Source of the DNA: Paramesorhizobium deserti
GTDB lineage: Bacteria; Pseudomonadota; Alphaproteobacteria; Rhizobiales; Rhizobiaceae
Assembly (NCBI RefSeq): GCF_001558695.1
Contig: NZ_LNTU01000001.1
Coordinates: 1,240,001-1,304,000, forward strand
Length of the DNA stretch: 64,000 bases
Reading direction: 5' to 3'
The notes under the pieces were generated by a model that was not told the origin of the DNA, ran no database searches, and saw nothing but the letters and a program-made list of their open reading frames with translations. The translations under genes were made by a program, and so were the position numbers. Shown here piece by piece: positions 9,700-19,063 of this stretch (position 1 is its first letter; each line of letters opens with the position of its first letter).

Positions 9700-10115
9700 T
9701 TCGGGTCGAGCGGTTCGTGGGTTTGGTGGCGCTATGGATCCTCGGTCAAGCCCATGATGATGGGAAGGCTTGAAACCCCCTGACATCAAGCCGCCGCGCT
9801 AACCATTTGGTCAGTTCGTTTTTCTACACTCGTCGTCCTCGGGCTGGCCCCGAGGTGCGACATTCGAGGAGCAGAGTAAGTCAATGTTCGCGGCAGAGTT
9901 CAGACAGAGCGGTTCAATAAGCCCATAAAGCGACAGCTATCAATGTTTCACGTGAAACATCTGTGGAATCTGCAGACTTGACTTGACTCCCATAAACGCG
10001 CATGACGGCTGCGCTCGCGCCGAAACGCTTTGCCGGGCAGATCATCAAAATCCTTTTACCACGTATCGAAAATGGATTCCGCTTCTCGGGCCGATGCGGT
10101 AGTGAGTGAAGCAAG
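9700..10115. other. Intergenic region mnmE-mnmG with palindromic repeats
   Basis: No gene is supported in this stretch. It holds one perfect parS (9944-9959) and two degenerate copies of the repeat with core CCTCGGGCTTGACCCGAGG, at about 9736-9762 and 9833-9860. GAATC (9965-9969) and GACTC (9986-9990) are GANTC sites. The mnmG promoter is expected in the right part but no convincing -35/-10 pair was recognised. Confidence 0.6.
9944..9959. promoter_or_regulatory. parS: Perfect parS site
   Basis: TGTTTCACGTGAAACA, an exact match to the conserved 16-base parS palindrome bound by chromosomal ParB. It stands in noncoding DNA 157 bases before mnmG. Confidence 0.96.
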
Positions 10116-12002
10116 ATGCAGAATTTCGATGTTATTATTGTCGGTGGCGGACATGCAGGCTGCGAGGCAGCGGCGGCTTCCGCGCGCTTTGGCGCACGTA
10201 CGGCGCTGGTTACCCATCGTTTCGATACGATCGGCGTCATGTCCTGTAATCCCGCGATCGGTGGTCTCGGCAAAGGGCATCTGGTTCGCGAGATCGATGC
10301 GCTCGATGGGCTGATGGGCCGCGTTGCGGATGCCGCCGGTATTCAGTTCCGGCTGCTCAACCGACGCAAGGGCCCGGCCGTACGCGGGCCGCGTACCCAG
10401 GCCGACCGAAAGCTCTATCGCCTCGCCATGCAGGGGGCGATCCGTGCGCAGGAGAATCTCACCGTCGTCGAAGGCGGTGTGGACGATCTGATTCTCGATG
10501 GAAGATCGATTTCGGGCGTCAAGCTCACGGATGGGCGCGTACTGCAGACCGGCGCTGTGGTCATGACTTCAGGCACGTTTTTGCGCGGCCTCATTCATAT
10601 CGGCGAGAAAAAGATACCGGCCGGGCGCATGGGCGAGCAGCCGGCGCTCGGTCTTTCCGATACGCTGAAAGCCCAAGGTTTTGCGCTGGGACGGCTGAAG
10701 ACCGGCACGCCGCCGCGTCTTGACGGCCGCACCATTGATTGGGCGGGGCTGGACGTGCAGAAGCCGGACGAAGTGCCGGTGCCGTTCTCGCTGATGACCG
10801 ACCGGATCACCACGCCGCAGATCGATTGCGGTGTTACGCGGACGACGCCAGAAACCCATGCGATCATCCGGGCCAATCTGCACCGTTCGGCCATGTATTC
10901 CGGATCGATCGAAGGGGTGGGGCCGCGCTATTGCCCTTCGGTTGAGGATAAGATCGTCAAGTTCGGGGATCGTGATGGGCACCAGATCTTCCTGGAGCCG
11001 GAGGGGTTGGGCGACGATACCGTCTATCCCAACGGCATTTCCACATCCTTGCCGGAAGATGTTCAGCTGGCCTTGCTGAAGACCATTCCGGGGCTTGAGC
11101 ATGCAACGATGCTGCAGCCGGGTTATGCGATCGAATATGATTTCATCGATCCGCGTGAGCTGGAGCGCAGCCTGGAGACGCGAAAGGTGCGTGGCCTGTT
11201 CCTTGCCGGGCAGATCAATGGCACGACCGGCTATGAGGAGGCGGCAGCGCAGGGGCTGCTGGCAGGGCTGAATGCGGCAAGACGGGTGGGCGGCGGCGAG
11301 CCTGCAGTTCTCCACCGTACGGAAGCCTATATCGGCGTGATGGTCGATGATCTGACCTCGCGTGGTGTTAGCGAACCCTATCGCATGTTTACCTCGCGGG
11401 CCGAATTCCGGCTGTCGCTGCGCGCCGACAATGCGGACCAGCGCCTGACGCCACTGGCAGATAAGCTCGGGATTCTTGGAGAAAGCCGGAGAGGCCGCTT
11501 TGCCGAACGCCAGGCGACGCTCAATACGGCGCGTGATCTGGCGCGTCAATTGTCGCTGACGCCGAATATGGCGGCAACGCATGGGCTGCGATTGAACAAG
11601 GACGGTGTTCGCCGCTCGGCTTATGATCTGCTTGCCTATCCGGACATCGATCTCGACAAGCTCTCTGTCATCTGGCCGGAGTTCCAGTCCTTTGATCCTG
11701 CAACGCGGGAGGCGCTCGAGATTGAAGCCCAGTATGCGGTCTATCTGGAGCGGCAGCAGTCGGATATCGCGGTGATGGAGCGGGAAGAGCGCCTTCTTAT
11801 CCCCGAAGGTGTCGAATTCGGTGCTGTTGCCGGCCTTTCGAATGAGCTGAAGCAGAAGCTTTTGCAGAGAAAGCCTAAATCGATCGCCGAGGCGCAGCGG
11901 ATAGACGGCATGACACCAGCTGCACTGGCGCTGATCATCGCGCAGGTCCGCCGCCACGGTGCAACTGCTCAGGATGATATGGCAAGCGGGCGGGTCGCGT
12001 GA
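10116..12002 (+). CDS. mnmG: tRNA uridine-5-carboxymethylaminomethyl modification enzyme MnmG
   Basis: FAD-dependent partner of MnmE in wobble-uridine modification. 628 residues, the usual length. The FAD-binding motif [11 protein letters not shown] is at 9-19, followed by the family stretch [23 protein letters not shown]-type sequence and, later, the conserved [16 protein letters not shown]; the C-terminal helical domain ends the protein. ATG 10116 gives the expected [12 protein letters not shown]. Its stop overlaps the rsmG GTG start (GTGA), so the two are coupled. Confidence 0.97.
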   Translation: MQNFDVIIVGGGHAGCEAAAASARFGARTALVTHRFDTIGVMSCNPAIGGLGKGHLVREIDALDGLMGRVADAAGIQFRLLNRRKGPAVRGPRTQADRKLYRLAMQGAIRAQENLTVVEGGVDDLILDGRSISGVKLTDGRVLQTGAVVMTSGTFLRGLIHIGEKKIPAGRMGEQPALGLSDTLKAQGFALGRLKTGTPPRLDGRTIDWAGLDVQKPDEVPVPFSLMTDRITTPQIDCGVTRTTPETHAIIRANLHRSAMYSGSIEGVGPRYCPSVEDKIVKFGDRDGHQIFLEPEGLGDDTVYPNGISTSLPEDVQLALLKTIPGLEHATMLQPGYAIEYDFIDPRELERSLETRKVRGLFLAGQINGTTGYEEAAAQGLLAGLNAARRVGGGEPAVLHRTEAYIGVMVDDLTSRGVSEPYRMFTSRAEFRLSLRADNADQRLTPLADKLGILGESRRGRFAERQATLNTARDLARQLSLTPNMAATHGLRLNKDGVRRSAYDLLAYPDIDLDKLSVIWPEFQSFDPATREALEIEAQYAVYLERQQSDIAVMEREERLLIPEGVEFGAVAGLSNELKQKLLQRKPKSIAEAQRIDGMTPAALALIIAQVRRHGATAQDDMASGRVA

Positions 12003-12637
12003 GCGAAGACCGCTTTCAGCAATTGCGAAAGATCGTTCCGGCTGTTTCACGTGAAACAGTCGAAGCGCTCGCCGCGTTCGAGACATTGTTCCGGAAATGG
12101 TCATCGGCCATCAATCTGGCGTCGCCTTCGACGCTCCCGCACATCTGGGAGCGTCATATTCTCGATAGCGCCCAGCTCCTTCCACTGGCTTCGCAGGCGC
12201 GGAAATGGCTCGATCTTGGATCCGGCGGCGGATTTCCGGGCGTTGTCCTGGCGATTCTTCTGAAGGAACGAATCGGTTCGTCCGTCGATCTGGTGGAAAG
12301 CAATGGCAAGAAGGCTGCATTTCTGCGGACGGCGATCGCGCAGGCCGGTGCGCCGGGGAGGGTGCATGCCGAGCGGATCGAAGCAATGTGGGAACGGATC
12401 GGGACGACCGATATCGTCACGGCGCGGGCGCTGGCATCGCTTCGCGATCTATTCGCCTTGGCCGAACCATGGCTGACATCGGGGGCGACAGCGCTTTTTC
12501 AAAAAGGACGGGATTATCGTAGGGAAATCGAGGAAAGCCATGACGACTGGGCATTCGATCTGGTAGAACACCCAAGTGCCGTCGGAAAAGAGTCGGTCAT
12601 CCTCGAAATCAGCAATCTGAGGAAAATCAGGCGCTAG
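11999..12637 (+). CDS. rsmG: 16S rRNA (guanine527-N7)-methyltransferase RsmG
   Basis: Methylates N7 of G527 in 16S rRNA using S-adenosylmethionine. 212 residues with the SAM-binding [11 protein letters not shown] (about 64-74) and the family segments INLxSP...[11 protein letters not shown] and VTARALASL. The GTG start overlaps the mnmG stop. A perfect parS lies in its coding sequence at 12043-12058, encoding the residues VSRET near position 16-20; the protein tolerates it because this is a variable N-terminal helix. Confidence 0.95.
   Translation: MSEDRFQQLRKIVPAVSRETVEALAAFETLFRKWSSAINLASPSTLPHIWERHILDSAQLLPLASQARKWLDLGSGGGFPGVVLAILLKERIGSSVDLVESNGKKAAFLRTAIAQAGAPGRVHAERIEAMWERIGTTDIVTARALASLRDLFALAEPWLTSGATALFQKGRDYRREIEESHDDWAFDLVEHPSAVGKESVILEISNLRKIRR
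12043..12058. promoter_or_regulatory. parS: Perfect parS site inside rsmG
   Basis: TGTTTCACGTGAAACA, exact consensus, embedded in the rsmG reading frame just upstream of parA. Retention of the full palindrome within codons indicates selection for ParB binding. Confidence 0.95.
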
Positions 12638-12691
12638 TTGGCCGGATTTCGCCGAATTCCGAAAGCATGAGCAGTAGCCGAGGCGACAGCA

Positions 12692-13489
12692 ATGATGAAC
12701 GAGACCCGTATCATAACGATTGCAAACCAGAAGGGCGGGGTCGGCAAGACGACAACAGCCATCAATCTGGCTACAGCTCTTGCGGCTATTGGCGAGACGG
12801 CGCTGATCGTCGATCTCGATCCGCAGGGCAATGCCAGTACCGGCCTCGGCATCGATCGGCGTAACCGCGAATATTCATCCTATGACGTCCTCACTCAGGC
12901 GGCCTCCGTACAAGATGCCGCTGTTCCCACGGATGTCCCCAATCTTTATATCGTACCGTCGACGCTGGATCTTCTCGGTATCGAGATGGAAATCGCCCAG
13001 GCGCCTGACCGGACACGCCGGCTGCGCAACGCCTTGCGTTTCAATTCGCACGTCGCCGAACGATTCAGCTATATTCTCATCGATTGCCCACCTTCGCTCA
13101 ATCTCCTGACGCTCAATGCTATGGCGGCGGCCGATTCCGTGCTCGTGCCCTTGCAATGCGAGTTCTTCGCTCTGGAAGGCCTCAGTCAACTCCTGCAGAC
13201 GGTCGAGCAGGTGCGCAATTCGCTCAATCCTGAATTGTCGATCCAGGGTATCGTGCTGACAATGTTTGACAGCCGAAACAATCTAGCCTCGCAGGTGGTC
13301 GATGATGTCAGGTCTTTCATGGGCGAGAAGGTCTACCGAACGGTGATCCCGCGCAATGTGCGCATTTCCGAGGCGCCGTCGCATGGAAAGCCGGCCATCC
13401 TCTACGATCTCAAATGCGCCGGCAGTCAGGCCTATCTCCAACTGGCCTCGGAAGTCATCCAGCGTGAGCGGCAGCTAAGAGCCGCCTGA
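12692..13489 (+). CDS. parA: Chromosome partitioning ATPase ParA
   Basis: Walker-type ATPase that binds nonspecific DNA and moves ParB-parS complexes, segregating the origin region. 265 residues, with the deviant Walker A KGGVGKTT (14-21), ALIVDLDPQGNAST and the Walker B ILIDCPPSL. Two ATGs are adjacent (12692, 12695); the second gives a more typical N-terminus. It follows rsmG by 54 bases and precedes parB by 41, the standard chromosomal parAB arrangement. Confidence 0.97.
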   Translation: MMNETRIITIANQKGGVGKTTTAINLATALAAIGETALIVDLDPQGNASTGLGIDRRNREYSSYDVLTQAASVQDAAVPTDVPNLYIVPSTLDLLGIEMEIAQAPDRTRRLRNALRFNSHVAERFSYILIDCPPSLNLLTLNAMAAADSVLVPLQCEFFALEGLSQLLQTVEQVRNSLNPELSIQGIVLTMFDSRNNLASQVVDDVRSFMGEKVYRTVIPRNVRISEAPSHGKPAILYDLKCAGSQAYLQLASEVIQRERQLRAA

Positions 13490-13530
13490 ATTCGATTCGA
13501 AGACGTAACAATTGTGGAAAGTAGCTGCAG

Positions 13531-14409
13531 ATGAACGATGATCCTTCAAAAAAACGCCTCGGCCGTGGTTTGGCGGCCCTAATTGGCGAGATGGACCGTC
13601 CGGTGGAAAGCAAGAATCCCATCCCGCTTGAGCGGCAGATACCCATCGAGTTCATCAGCCGTAATCCGCGCAATCCGCGCCGTGTTTTCACGGATGCAGA
13701 GCTGGAGGATCTTGCGCAATCCATCCGTGAGCATGGCGTCGTGCAGCCCGTCGTGGTGCGTCCCGCTTCAGGGGCATCGGACCGTTACGAACTGATTGCC
13801 GGCGAACGGCGCTGGCGCGCCGCGCAGCGGGCTGGGCTTACGACGCTGCCGATCATCATGCGTGACGTGGATGACCGGGTGGCGCTTGAACTCGCCATCA
13901 TCGAGAACGTCCAGCGGTCCGATCTCAATCCGGTAGAAGAGGCGGCCGGCTATCAGCAGCTCATCGATGAACATGAATATACGCAGGCCGATCTGGCGCA
14001 GGTGATCGGCAAGAGCCGCAGCCATGTGGCCAATACGCTGCGGCTCCTGAAGCTTCCTGGCAATGTGCAGGATATGATTACCGACGGTTCGCTTTCGGCA
14101 GGTCACGCGCGCTGCCTGATCACCGCCGAAAATCCAGGCGTGTTGGCCGAACGCATTGTTCGCGAAGGTCTGTCGGTCCGTCAGGCCGAAGCGCTTGCGC
14201 AGTCGGAAGGGAAAGGTGGAGCCGAGCCCAAGACCGGCAAGGCATCTGCGGCTGAAAAGGACGCCGATACAAAAGCGCTGGAAAAGCTGCTTTCCGACGT
14301 GATGGGAATGAAGGTCGACATCAATCACCGCGAAAAGGGTGGTGATGTGCGCATCCGTTATGCTTCGCTGGAGCAACTCGACGAGATTTGCCGGCGGCTG
14401 CAGAACTGA
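13531..14409 (+). CDS. parB: Chromosome partitioning protein ParB (CTPase)
   Basis: Binds parS, hydrolyses CTP and slides along DNA to build the partition complex. 292 residues: a short N-terminal ParA-interacting segment (KKRLGRGLAALIGE), the CTP-binding domain with GERRWR at 91-96, a central helix-turn-helix (YTQADLAQVIGKSRSHVANTLRLL) given here only by its ends, Y-to-L about 150-172, and a C-terminal dimerisation domain. Its stop codon forms the first three bases of a parS. Confidence 0.97.
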   Translation: MNDDPSKKRLGRGLAALIGEMDRPVESKNPIPLERQIPIEFISRNPRNPRRVFTDAELEDLAQSIREHGVVQPVVVRPASGASDRYELIAGERRWRAAQRAGLTTLPIIMRDVDDRVALELAIIENVQRSDLNPVEEAAGYQQLIDEHEYTQADLAQVIGKSRSHVANTLRLLKLPGNVQDMITDGSLSAGHARCLITAENPGVLAERIVREGLSVRQAEALAQSEGKGGAEPKTGKASAAEKDADTKALEKLLSDVMGMKVDINHREKGGDVRIRYASLEQLDEICRRLQN

Positions 14410-14422
14410 TTCACGTGAAACA
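14407..14422. promoter_or_regulatory. parS: parS site overlapping the parB stop codon
   Basis: TGATTCACGTGAAACA, one mismatch from consensus and identical to the site at the mnmE stop. The TGA of parB is its first three bases. Confidence 0.88.
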
Positions 14423-14815
14423 GCTTTCGACTCGTCGCCCATCGAGAGGAAGGCATACAATCCAACCTCCAAATGTCAGAGAATATTCCTGATTCGGATT
14501 GGCGAAGAGGAATGCACACCTAGAGTGGAAGCACCCAAGACAGGTCAGGGAGGCTTCGTTTTTATATGAGGCGACTTCGATGACAACCCGAAATGCGAAG
14601 CGGTTTTTCATTTGGCGCTCCGGGCCGCCCCCAAGGATGATGGGCTGGAGAGGCCTACGCTCAGTCCAAACGCTGCTGATTAGCGGAAAACATACCCATT
14701 AGTCGTCATCCTCGGACTTGACCCGAATTTCCATTCCGGAACATCGCCATCTGGCCAGCGGGGACAGAACGGCTAAAATTTCGATTCGTATACGAAATGA
14801 TGTCGAAGCTGACTT
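14423..14815. other. Intergenic region between convergent parB and holA
   Basis: No gene is supported; short open frames here lack ribosome sites or homology that I can recognise. At 14702-14726 there is a degenerate copy of the CCTCGGGCTTGACCCGAGG-type repeat. TTCGTATACGAA at 14785-14796 is a perfect 12-base palindrome close to the holA stop, of unknown function. No obvious U-run terminator was seen. Confidence 0.5.
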
Positions 14816-15862
14816 TTATCTGCTCCGGCCGGCGCGGGCGGCTTCGACGGCGAAGGCGAGCAATGTCTGGCGAACAATTGGGACAGCTAGCACCGCATTC
14901 TTTCGGCTTTCCAGAACGGCCTTTTGCAGTCGCTCCAGAACCCGGATCAGGCTATCGCCGCTCCAGCGGCCAAGCGCATTCTCCACCAGCTTGCGGCGAT
15001 TGAAGAAGACGGGCGGTCTGGCCGAGGCGACCGCCGCCGCGATCGTCTTGCGCTCCTGCTCGACAGCATAGCGCAGGATCTGAATCTGCTGGAACTGCCG
15101 CATGGCGGTGTTGAGGATGAGGAAGGGTGGCGAGCCCGATTTCACCACGCGGTCGAATGCGGTGCTGAAACGCGGAATATCGCCGACGAGGATCGCATCG
15201 ACAATCTCGTCATGGGAGAGGGCGCTGACATCGCCCACGGCTTCGCGAACATCATCGACAGTGATCCGGTCCCTGCCATGCGCATAGAGGCAGAGCTTTT
15301 CCAGTTCGCCGCGCGTCGCCAAACGGTCGCCGCCAAGGCTGTCGCGCAGCATCTGGCGCGCGTCAAGCGTGATCTGCAGCTTTTCGCGGGAAAGTACATC
15401 GTCGATGACGGCATCGATACCCCGTGAATCGTCGCTGTAGCAGGGGAGCGCCATGGCCGCGGACGCTCCTTCGACGATCGTGCGCAGCGCTGCACCTTTC
15501 TTCAGGTCGCCCGCCTCGATGAGGATGTGGGTATCGGTTGGCGGCTCTGCCGTCAGAAGCTTGACCGCCTCGGCCAATCCCTTCTGGCCTGCCGCGTTGC
15601 GCACCCATATCAGCCGCTCGCCGCCGAACATGGAAATGGTGCGTGCCTCATCGGAAAGGCGGGCCGGATCGGAATCAATATCGTCCGCCTCCAGCCGGAT
15701 CACGGCGAAGGGGTCATCGAGCGCAAGGCCGGTCGATCTGGCGAATGCGGCGGCGCGCTCGCTGACGAGCCCCTTGTCCGGACCATAGATAAGCACGATC
15801 ACCGACGATCTGTCGGGCCGGTTAAGAAAAGCATCGACTTCGTGGGATTTCTTCTGCGCCAT
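14816..15862 (-). CDS. holA: DNA polymerase III subunit delta
   Basis: Clamp-loader subunit that opens the beta sliding clamp during replication. The 348-residue product has the family's N-terminal half (VIVLIYGPDKGLVSERA), the pseudo-AAA+ region (FGGERLIWVRNA), the central RGELEKLCLYA helix-rich segment and a C-terminal FFNRRK segment. Start ATG at 15862 gives MAQKKSHEVDAFL. It converges on parB, as in related genomes, but the lptE-leuS pair expected upstream of it is absent and an ABC transporter is present instead. Confidence 0.92.
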   Translation of the reverse strand: MAQKKSHEVDAFLNRPDRSSVIVLIYGPDKGLVSERAAAFARSTGLALDDPFAVIRLEADDIDSDPARLSDEARTISMFGGERLIWVRNAAGQKGLAEAVKLLTAEPPTDTHILIEAGDLKKGAALRTIVEGASAAMALPCYSDDSRGIDAVIDDVLSREKLQITLDARQMLRDSLGGDRLATRGELEKLCLYAHGRDRITVDDVREAVGDVSALSHDEIVDAILVGDIPRFSTAFDRVVKSGSPPFLILNTAMRQFQQIQILRYAVEQERKTIAAAVASARPPVFFNRRKLVENALGRWSGDSLIRVLERLQKAVLESRKNAVLAVPIVRQTLLAFAVEAARAGRSR

Positions 15863-15950
15863 GGCTGGATTCAGTGAATGGGGAATTGTGAATAGTCAAT
15901 GGTTGGCTGAAAAACATTGAGGGCAGAGAGCAGAACCCGCTCCGTCACCA

Positions 15951-15977
15951 TTCACCCTTCACCCTTCACCCTTCACT
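15951..15977. repeat. Short tandem repeat, TTCACCC units
   Basis: Three consecutive TTCACCC units (15951, 15958, 15965) followed by a partial TTCACT. The repeat runs into the stop codon of the ABC ATPase gene and sits at the apparent synteny breakpoint upstream of holA. Confidence 0.85.
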
Positions 15978-16767
15978 CGATCAGAAGTGCGTCATCATCG
16001 AGGTTCTGGCCGCGGACGCGGCGGAACATCGCGATGAGGTCCTCCACGCCGAGGTTTTTCCTGTTATCGCCGGTAACGTCGAGGACGATGCTGCCGCCAT
16101 GCAGCATGATCGTGCGGGTGCCGAAATCAAGCGCCTGGCGCATCGAGTGGGTAACCATCAATGTCGTCAGCCTGTTTTCGTTGACCAGCGATTGGGTGAG
16201 TTCCATCACATATTCGGCCATGCCTGGGTCGAGCGCGGCCGTATGCTCGTCGAGCAGCAAGACCTCGGAGCCTGCGAGCGTCGCCATGACGAGCGAGAGC
16301 GCCTGCCGCTGGCCGCCGGAGAGAAGCTCCATGCGATCCTGCATCCGATCCTCGAGGCCGAGATTGAGTGCGGCGACACGTTCGCGGAAATGGGCGCGGC
16401 GATTTTTGCCGAGCGCCGGCGCCAGACCACGGGCCCGGCCGCGAGCGGCCGCGAGCGCCAGGTTTTCTTCAATGGTCAGCGTTCCGCAGCTGCCGGTCAG
16501 CGGATCCTGGAAAACGCGGGCGACAAGACTCGCCCGGTCGGCCGTCGGCTTGCGGGTGACGTTTTTTCCTGAGATGACGACTTTGCCTTCCGTCGGCAAC
16601 ACATCGCCTGCCAGCACGCCGAGCAGGGTCGATTTGCCGGCGCCGTTTGAGCCGATGACGGTGACGAAGGCGCCTTCCTCGATGGTCAGGTTGACGCCTG
16701 AGAGCGCCTGTTTCTGCAGTGGCGTACCGCGCCCGAAGACGACGCCGAGGTTGGAAATCTCGATCAT
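15973..16767 (-). CDS. ABC transporter ATPase, TrpZ-like
   Basis: Energises import by the permease encoded just upstream. 264 residues with Walker A IGSNGAGKST (about 38-47), signature LSGGQRQ, Walker B LLLDEHTAALDP (the unusual H instead of P after DE is typical of this subfamily) and the switch His in VTHSMRQA. It overlaps the permease gene by four bases. The pair resembles the TrpXYZ/DUF534 type system; the likely binding protein of that type is encoded separately at 44312. Substrate is unknown (aromatic amino acid is a guess from family naming). Confidence 0.9.
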   Translation of the reverse strand: MIEISNLGVVFGRGTPLQKQALSGVNLTIEEGAFVTVIGSNGAGKSTLLGVLAGDVLPTEGKVVISGKNVTRKPTADRASLVARVFQDPLTGSCGTLTIEENLALAAARGRARGLAPALGKNRRAHFRERVAALNLGLEDRMQDRMELLSGGQRQALSLVMATLAGSEVLLLDEHTAALDPGMAEYVMELTQSLVNENRLTTLMVTHSMRQALDFGTRTIMLHGGSIVLDVTGDNRKNLGVEDLIAMFRRVRGQNLDDDALLIE

Positions 16768-17654
16768 GCGGCGGCTCCTCCACGGCGCAGGCGCGGCAAT
16801 ATAAGCGCGAGGGTAACAAGGACGGCGGTGACCAGATTGAGGTCTGATGCCTTGAGGCCGAGGAAATCGCTCGACAGCGCGAACTGGATGGCGATGCGAT
16901 AGATGATCGAACCACCGACGCAGCCGATGAGCGCGATCAGCAGGAGACGGCTGCGGAAGAGCGTTTCGCCGATGATAACGGCTGCAAGGCCGACGACGAT
17001 GGTGCCGACGCCGGAGGTAACGTCGGCAAAGCCGTTGGTCTGGGCGAAGAGCGACCCGCCAAAAGCGACGAGAGCGTTCGACAGCGCCATGCCAAGATAG
17101 ATCTGGCGGTCGGTCTTGACGCCCTGCGCCCTAGCCATGCGCGGATTGGCGCCTGTCGCGCGCATGGCGAGCCCCATATCGCTTTCCAGGAAACGCCACA
17201 CCAGAAGCACGGCGACGACGACGAGAGCGCCGACGAAAAGCGGGCGCACATAGAAATCGGGAAGACCCAGCCCGTAGAAGGGTGAGATCATGGTGTCCTG
17301 ATTGATGAGGGCGACGTTCGGCCGGCCCATTACCCGCAGATTGACGGAGAACAGGGCGATCATGGTCAGGATCGACGCCAGAAGGTTGAGGATGCGGAAG
17401 CGGACGTTCAACGTGGCTGTGACGAGCCCAGCGGCGGCGCCTGCCAGCATGGCAACGCCAGCGGCGGCCCATGCGTTCATGCCGGCGAGGATCAGCACGG
17501 CAGTGACGGCAGCGCCGAGCGGGAACGAGCCGTCGACGGTGAGATCGGGAAAATCGAGCACGCGAAACGCCAGATAGACGCCGATCGCGACAAAGGAAAA
17601 GACGAGGCCCAGCTCGACCGCACCCCAAAAGGCGATCTGGCTCACAGTGAACAA
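16764..17654 (-). CDS. ABC transporter permease, TrpY-like
   Basis: Inner-membrane permease of 296 residues with about eight or nine hydrophobic segments, related to the BPD_transp_2 (branched-chain amino acid/LivH type) superfamily. The recognisable motifs are LGLVFSFVAIGVYLAFRVL at the start, LDFPDLTVDGSF and GLxMRATGxNPxMAR, the cytoplasmic coupling loop. It is followed with a 4-base overlap by its ATPase. No binding-protein gene is adjacent, although one of the matching family lies at 44312-45265. Confidence 0.9.
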   Translation of the reverse strand: MFTVSQIAFWGAVELGLVFSFVAIGVYLAFRVLDFPDLTVDGSFPLGAAVTAVLILAGMNAWAAAGVAMLAGAAAGLVTATLNVRFRILNLLASILTMIALFSVNLRVMGRPNVALINQDTMISPFYGLGLPDFYVRPLFVGALVVVAVLLVWRFLESDMGLAMRATGANPRMARAQGVKTDRQIYLGMALSNALVAFGGSLFAQTNGFADVTSGVGTIVVGLAAVIIGETLFRSRLLLIALIGCVGGSIIYRIAIQFALSSDFLGLKASDLNLVTAVLVTLALILPRLRRGGAAA

Positions 17655-17905
17655 TCCTTCAAAATGATGTTTCCCTTACGTGCAGCCTGCCAACAGACCC
17701 ATGCGCGAGGCTTTCTAGAGCGGTTGCGATCCCAATGGAAGCGGTTTTCGCGTGAATCCGGGCCGAATTCGACCTGTTTCTCGCGAATTTATATCAAAGG
17801 CCGTTTGCTTTGAACGTTATCGGGTTTGGAACGTTCGGATATGGCACTGGGCTGAACATGGAAGCCGGGGTCCTCCGCTATCGAAGCGCTATCGGGAGCA
17901 GCATC

Positions 17906-18070
17906 ATGATCAAATGGATTTTCATTCTTCTCATCATAGCAGCCATCGCCAGCCTTCTCGGCTTTCGCGGTGTCGCCGGTGCCGCTGCCACGGGCGCCAA
18001 GCTCCTGATCTTTGTCGTGCTGATCGTGCTGCTGCTCGCACTCATCTTCGGCGGCATCGTCGTGGCCTGA
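17906..18070 (+). CDS. Small DUF1328 membrane protein
   Basis: 54 residues, almost wholly hydrophobic: MIKWIFILLIIAAIASLLGF, then a Gly/Ala stretch GVAGAAATGAK and a second membrane segment LLIFVVLIVLLLALIFGG. This matches the DUF1328 (YtjA-type) family of small two-helix membrane proteins of unknown role. The start at 17906 is preceded by GGGAG; a longer frame from 17810 has no support. It stands alone between the permease and dapF. Upstream, about 17714-17755, TCTAGAGCGGTTGCGATCC resembles a common rhizobial intergenic repeat. Confidence 0.85.
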   Translation: MIKWIFILLIIAAIASLLGFRGVAGAAATGAKLLIFVVLIVLLLALIFGGIVVA

Positions 18071-18163
18071 CAAACACCGGAAAACCAAGCTCTGGCAATT
18101 CGGCGTCAATTCCGCCATATAAGCCCATATCGTCGAATATCAGACAGTAGCGATCGAAGGGCC

Positions 18164-19063
18164 ATGGGCGAGCAAGCGGCTTTTGCCAAGATGAACGGGC
18201 TCGGCAACGAGATCATCGTTGCCGACATGCGCGGACGGAGCGACCACATCGCGCCGGCCGCTGCCATTGCGCTCGCGCGTGATCCGGCGACGAAGTTCGA
18301 CCAGGTTATGGCGATCCACGACCCGAAGACCTCCGGCACCGATTATTATGTCGAGATCATCAATTGCGACGGTACGCGGGCCCAGGCCTGCGGCAATGGC
18401 ATGCGCTGCGTCGTGCAGGCGCTTGCGGCGGAAACGGGGCGCAACCGTTTCACCTTCGAAACGCTGGCGGGCATCCTGACGGCGGCGGAGCATGAAAACG
18501 GCCTCATCTCCGTCGACATGGGCAAGCCGCGCTTCGGCTGGCAGGAGATCCCGCTCTCGGAAGAATTCGCCGATACGCGCCGCATCGAGCTGCAGGTCGG
18601 CCCGATCGATGCCCCCGTGCTGCACTCGCCCTCTGTCGCCTCGATGGGCAATCCGCATGCGATCTTCTGGGTCGACCGCGACGTCTGGTTCTATGAGCTC
18701 GAAAAGTTCGGGCCGCTCCTGGAGCATCATCCAATCTTCCCCGAGCGCGCCAATATCTCGATTGCCGAGGTCACGGCCAACGATGCGCTTATCCTGCGCA
18801 CATGGGAGCGTGGCGTCGGCCTGACCCGCGCCTGCGGTTCCGCCGCCTGCGCCGCCGCGGTCAGTGCCGCCCGTACCGGGCGCACGGGTCGCAATGTGAC
18901 CGTCACCGTTCCCGGCGGACCGCTTGAGATAGAATGGCGCGACGACGATCACGTCATCATGACTGGCCCGGCGGAGTGGGAATTCTCCGGCACTTTCGAC
19001 CCCGTCACCGGCGCATGGTCGCGCGATAACGCCGCGGCGCCAGCGAAACGAGGTGTGGCGTAA
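18164..19063 (+). CDS. dapF: Diaminopimelate epimerase
   Basis: Converts LL- to meso-diaminopimelate for lysine and peptidoglycan synthesis, using two cysteines as base and acid. 299 residues; the two active-site cysteines are in ACGNGMRC (C76) and ACGSAACA (about C224). [15 protein letters not shown] at the N-terminus is the family signature. Its TAA stop shares one base with the mtaB start. Confidence 0.96.
   Translation: MGEQAAFAKMNGLGNEIIVADMRGRSDHIAPAAAIALARDPATKFDQVMAIHDPKTSGTDYYVEIINCDGTRAQACGNGMRCVVQALAAETGRNRFTFETLAGILTAAEHENGLISVDMGKPRFGWQEIPLSEEFADTRRIELQVGPIDAPVLHSPSVASMGNPHAIFWVDRDVWFYELEKFGPLLEHHPIFPERANISIAEVTANDALILRTWERGVGLTRACGSAACAAAVSAARTGRTGRNVTVTVPGGPLEIEWRDDDHVIMTGPAEWEFSGTFDPVTGAWSRDNAAAPAKRGVA

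Noticed and set aside
14339-14569. Short frame at the end of parB
   Set aside because: Overlaps parB and the parS; no ribosome site.
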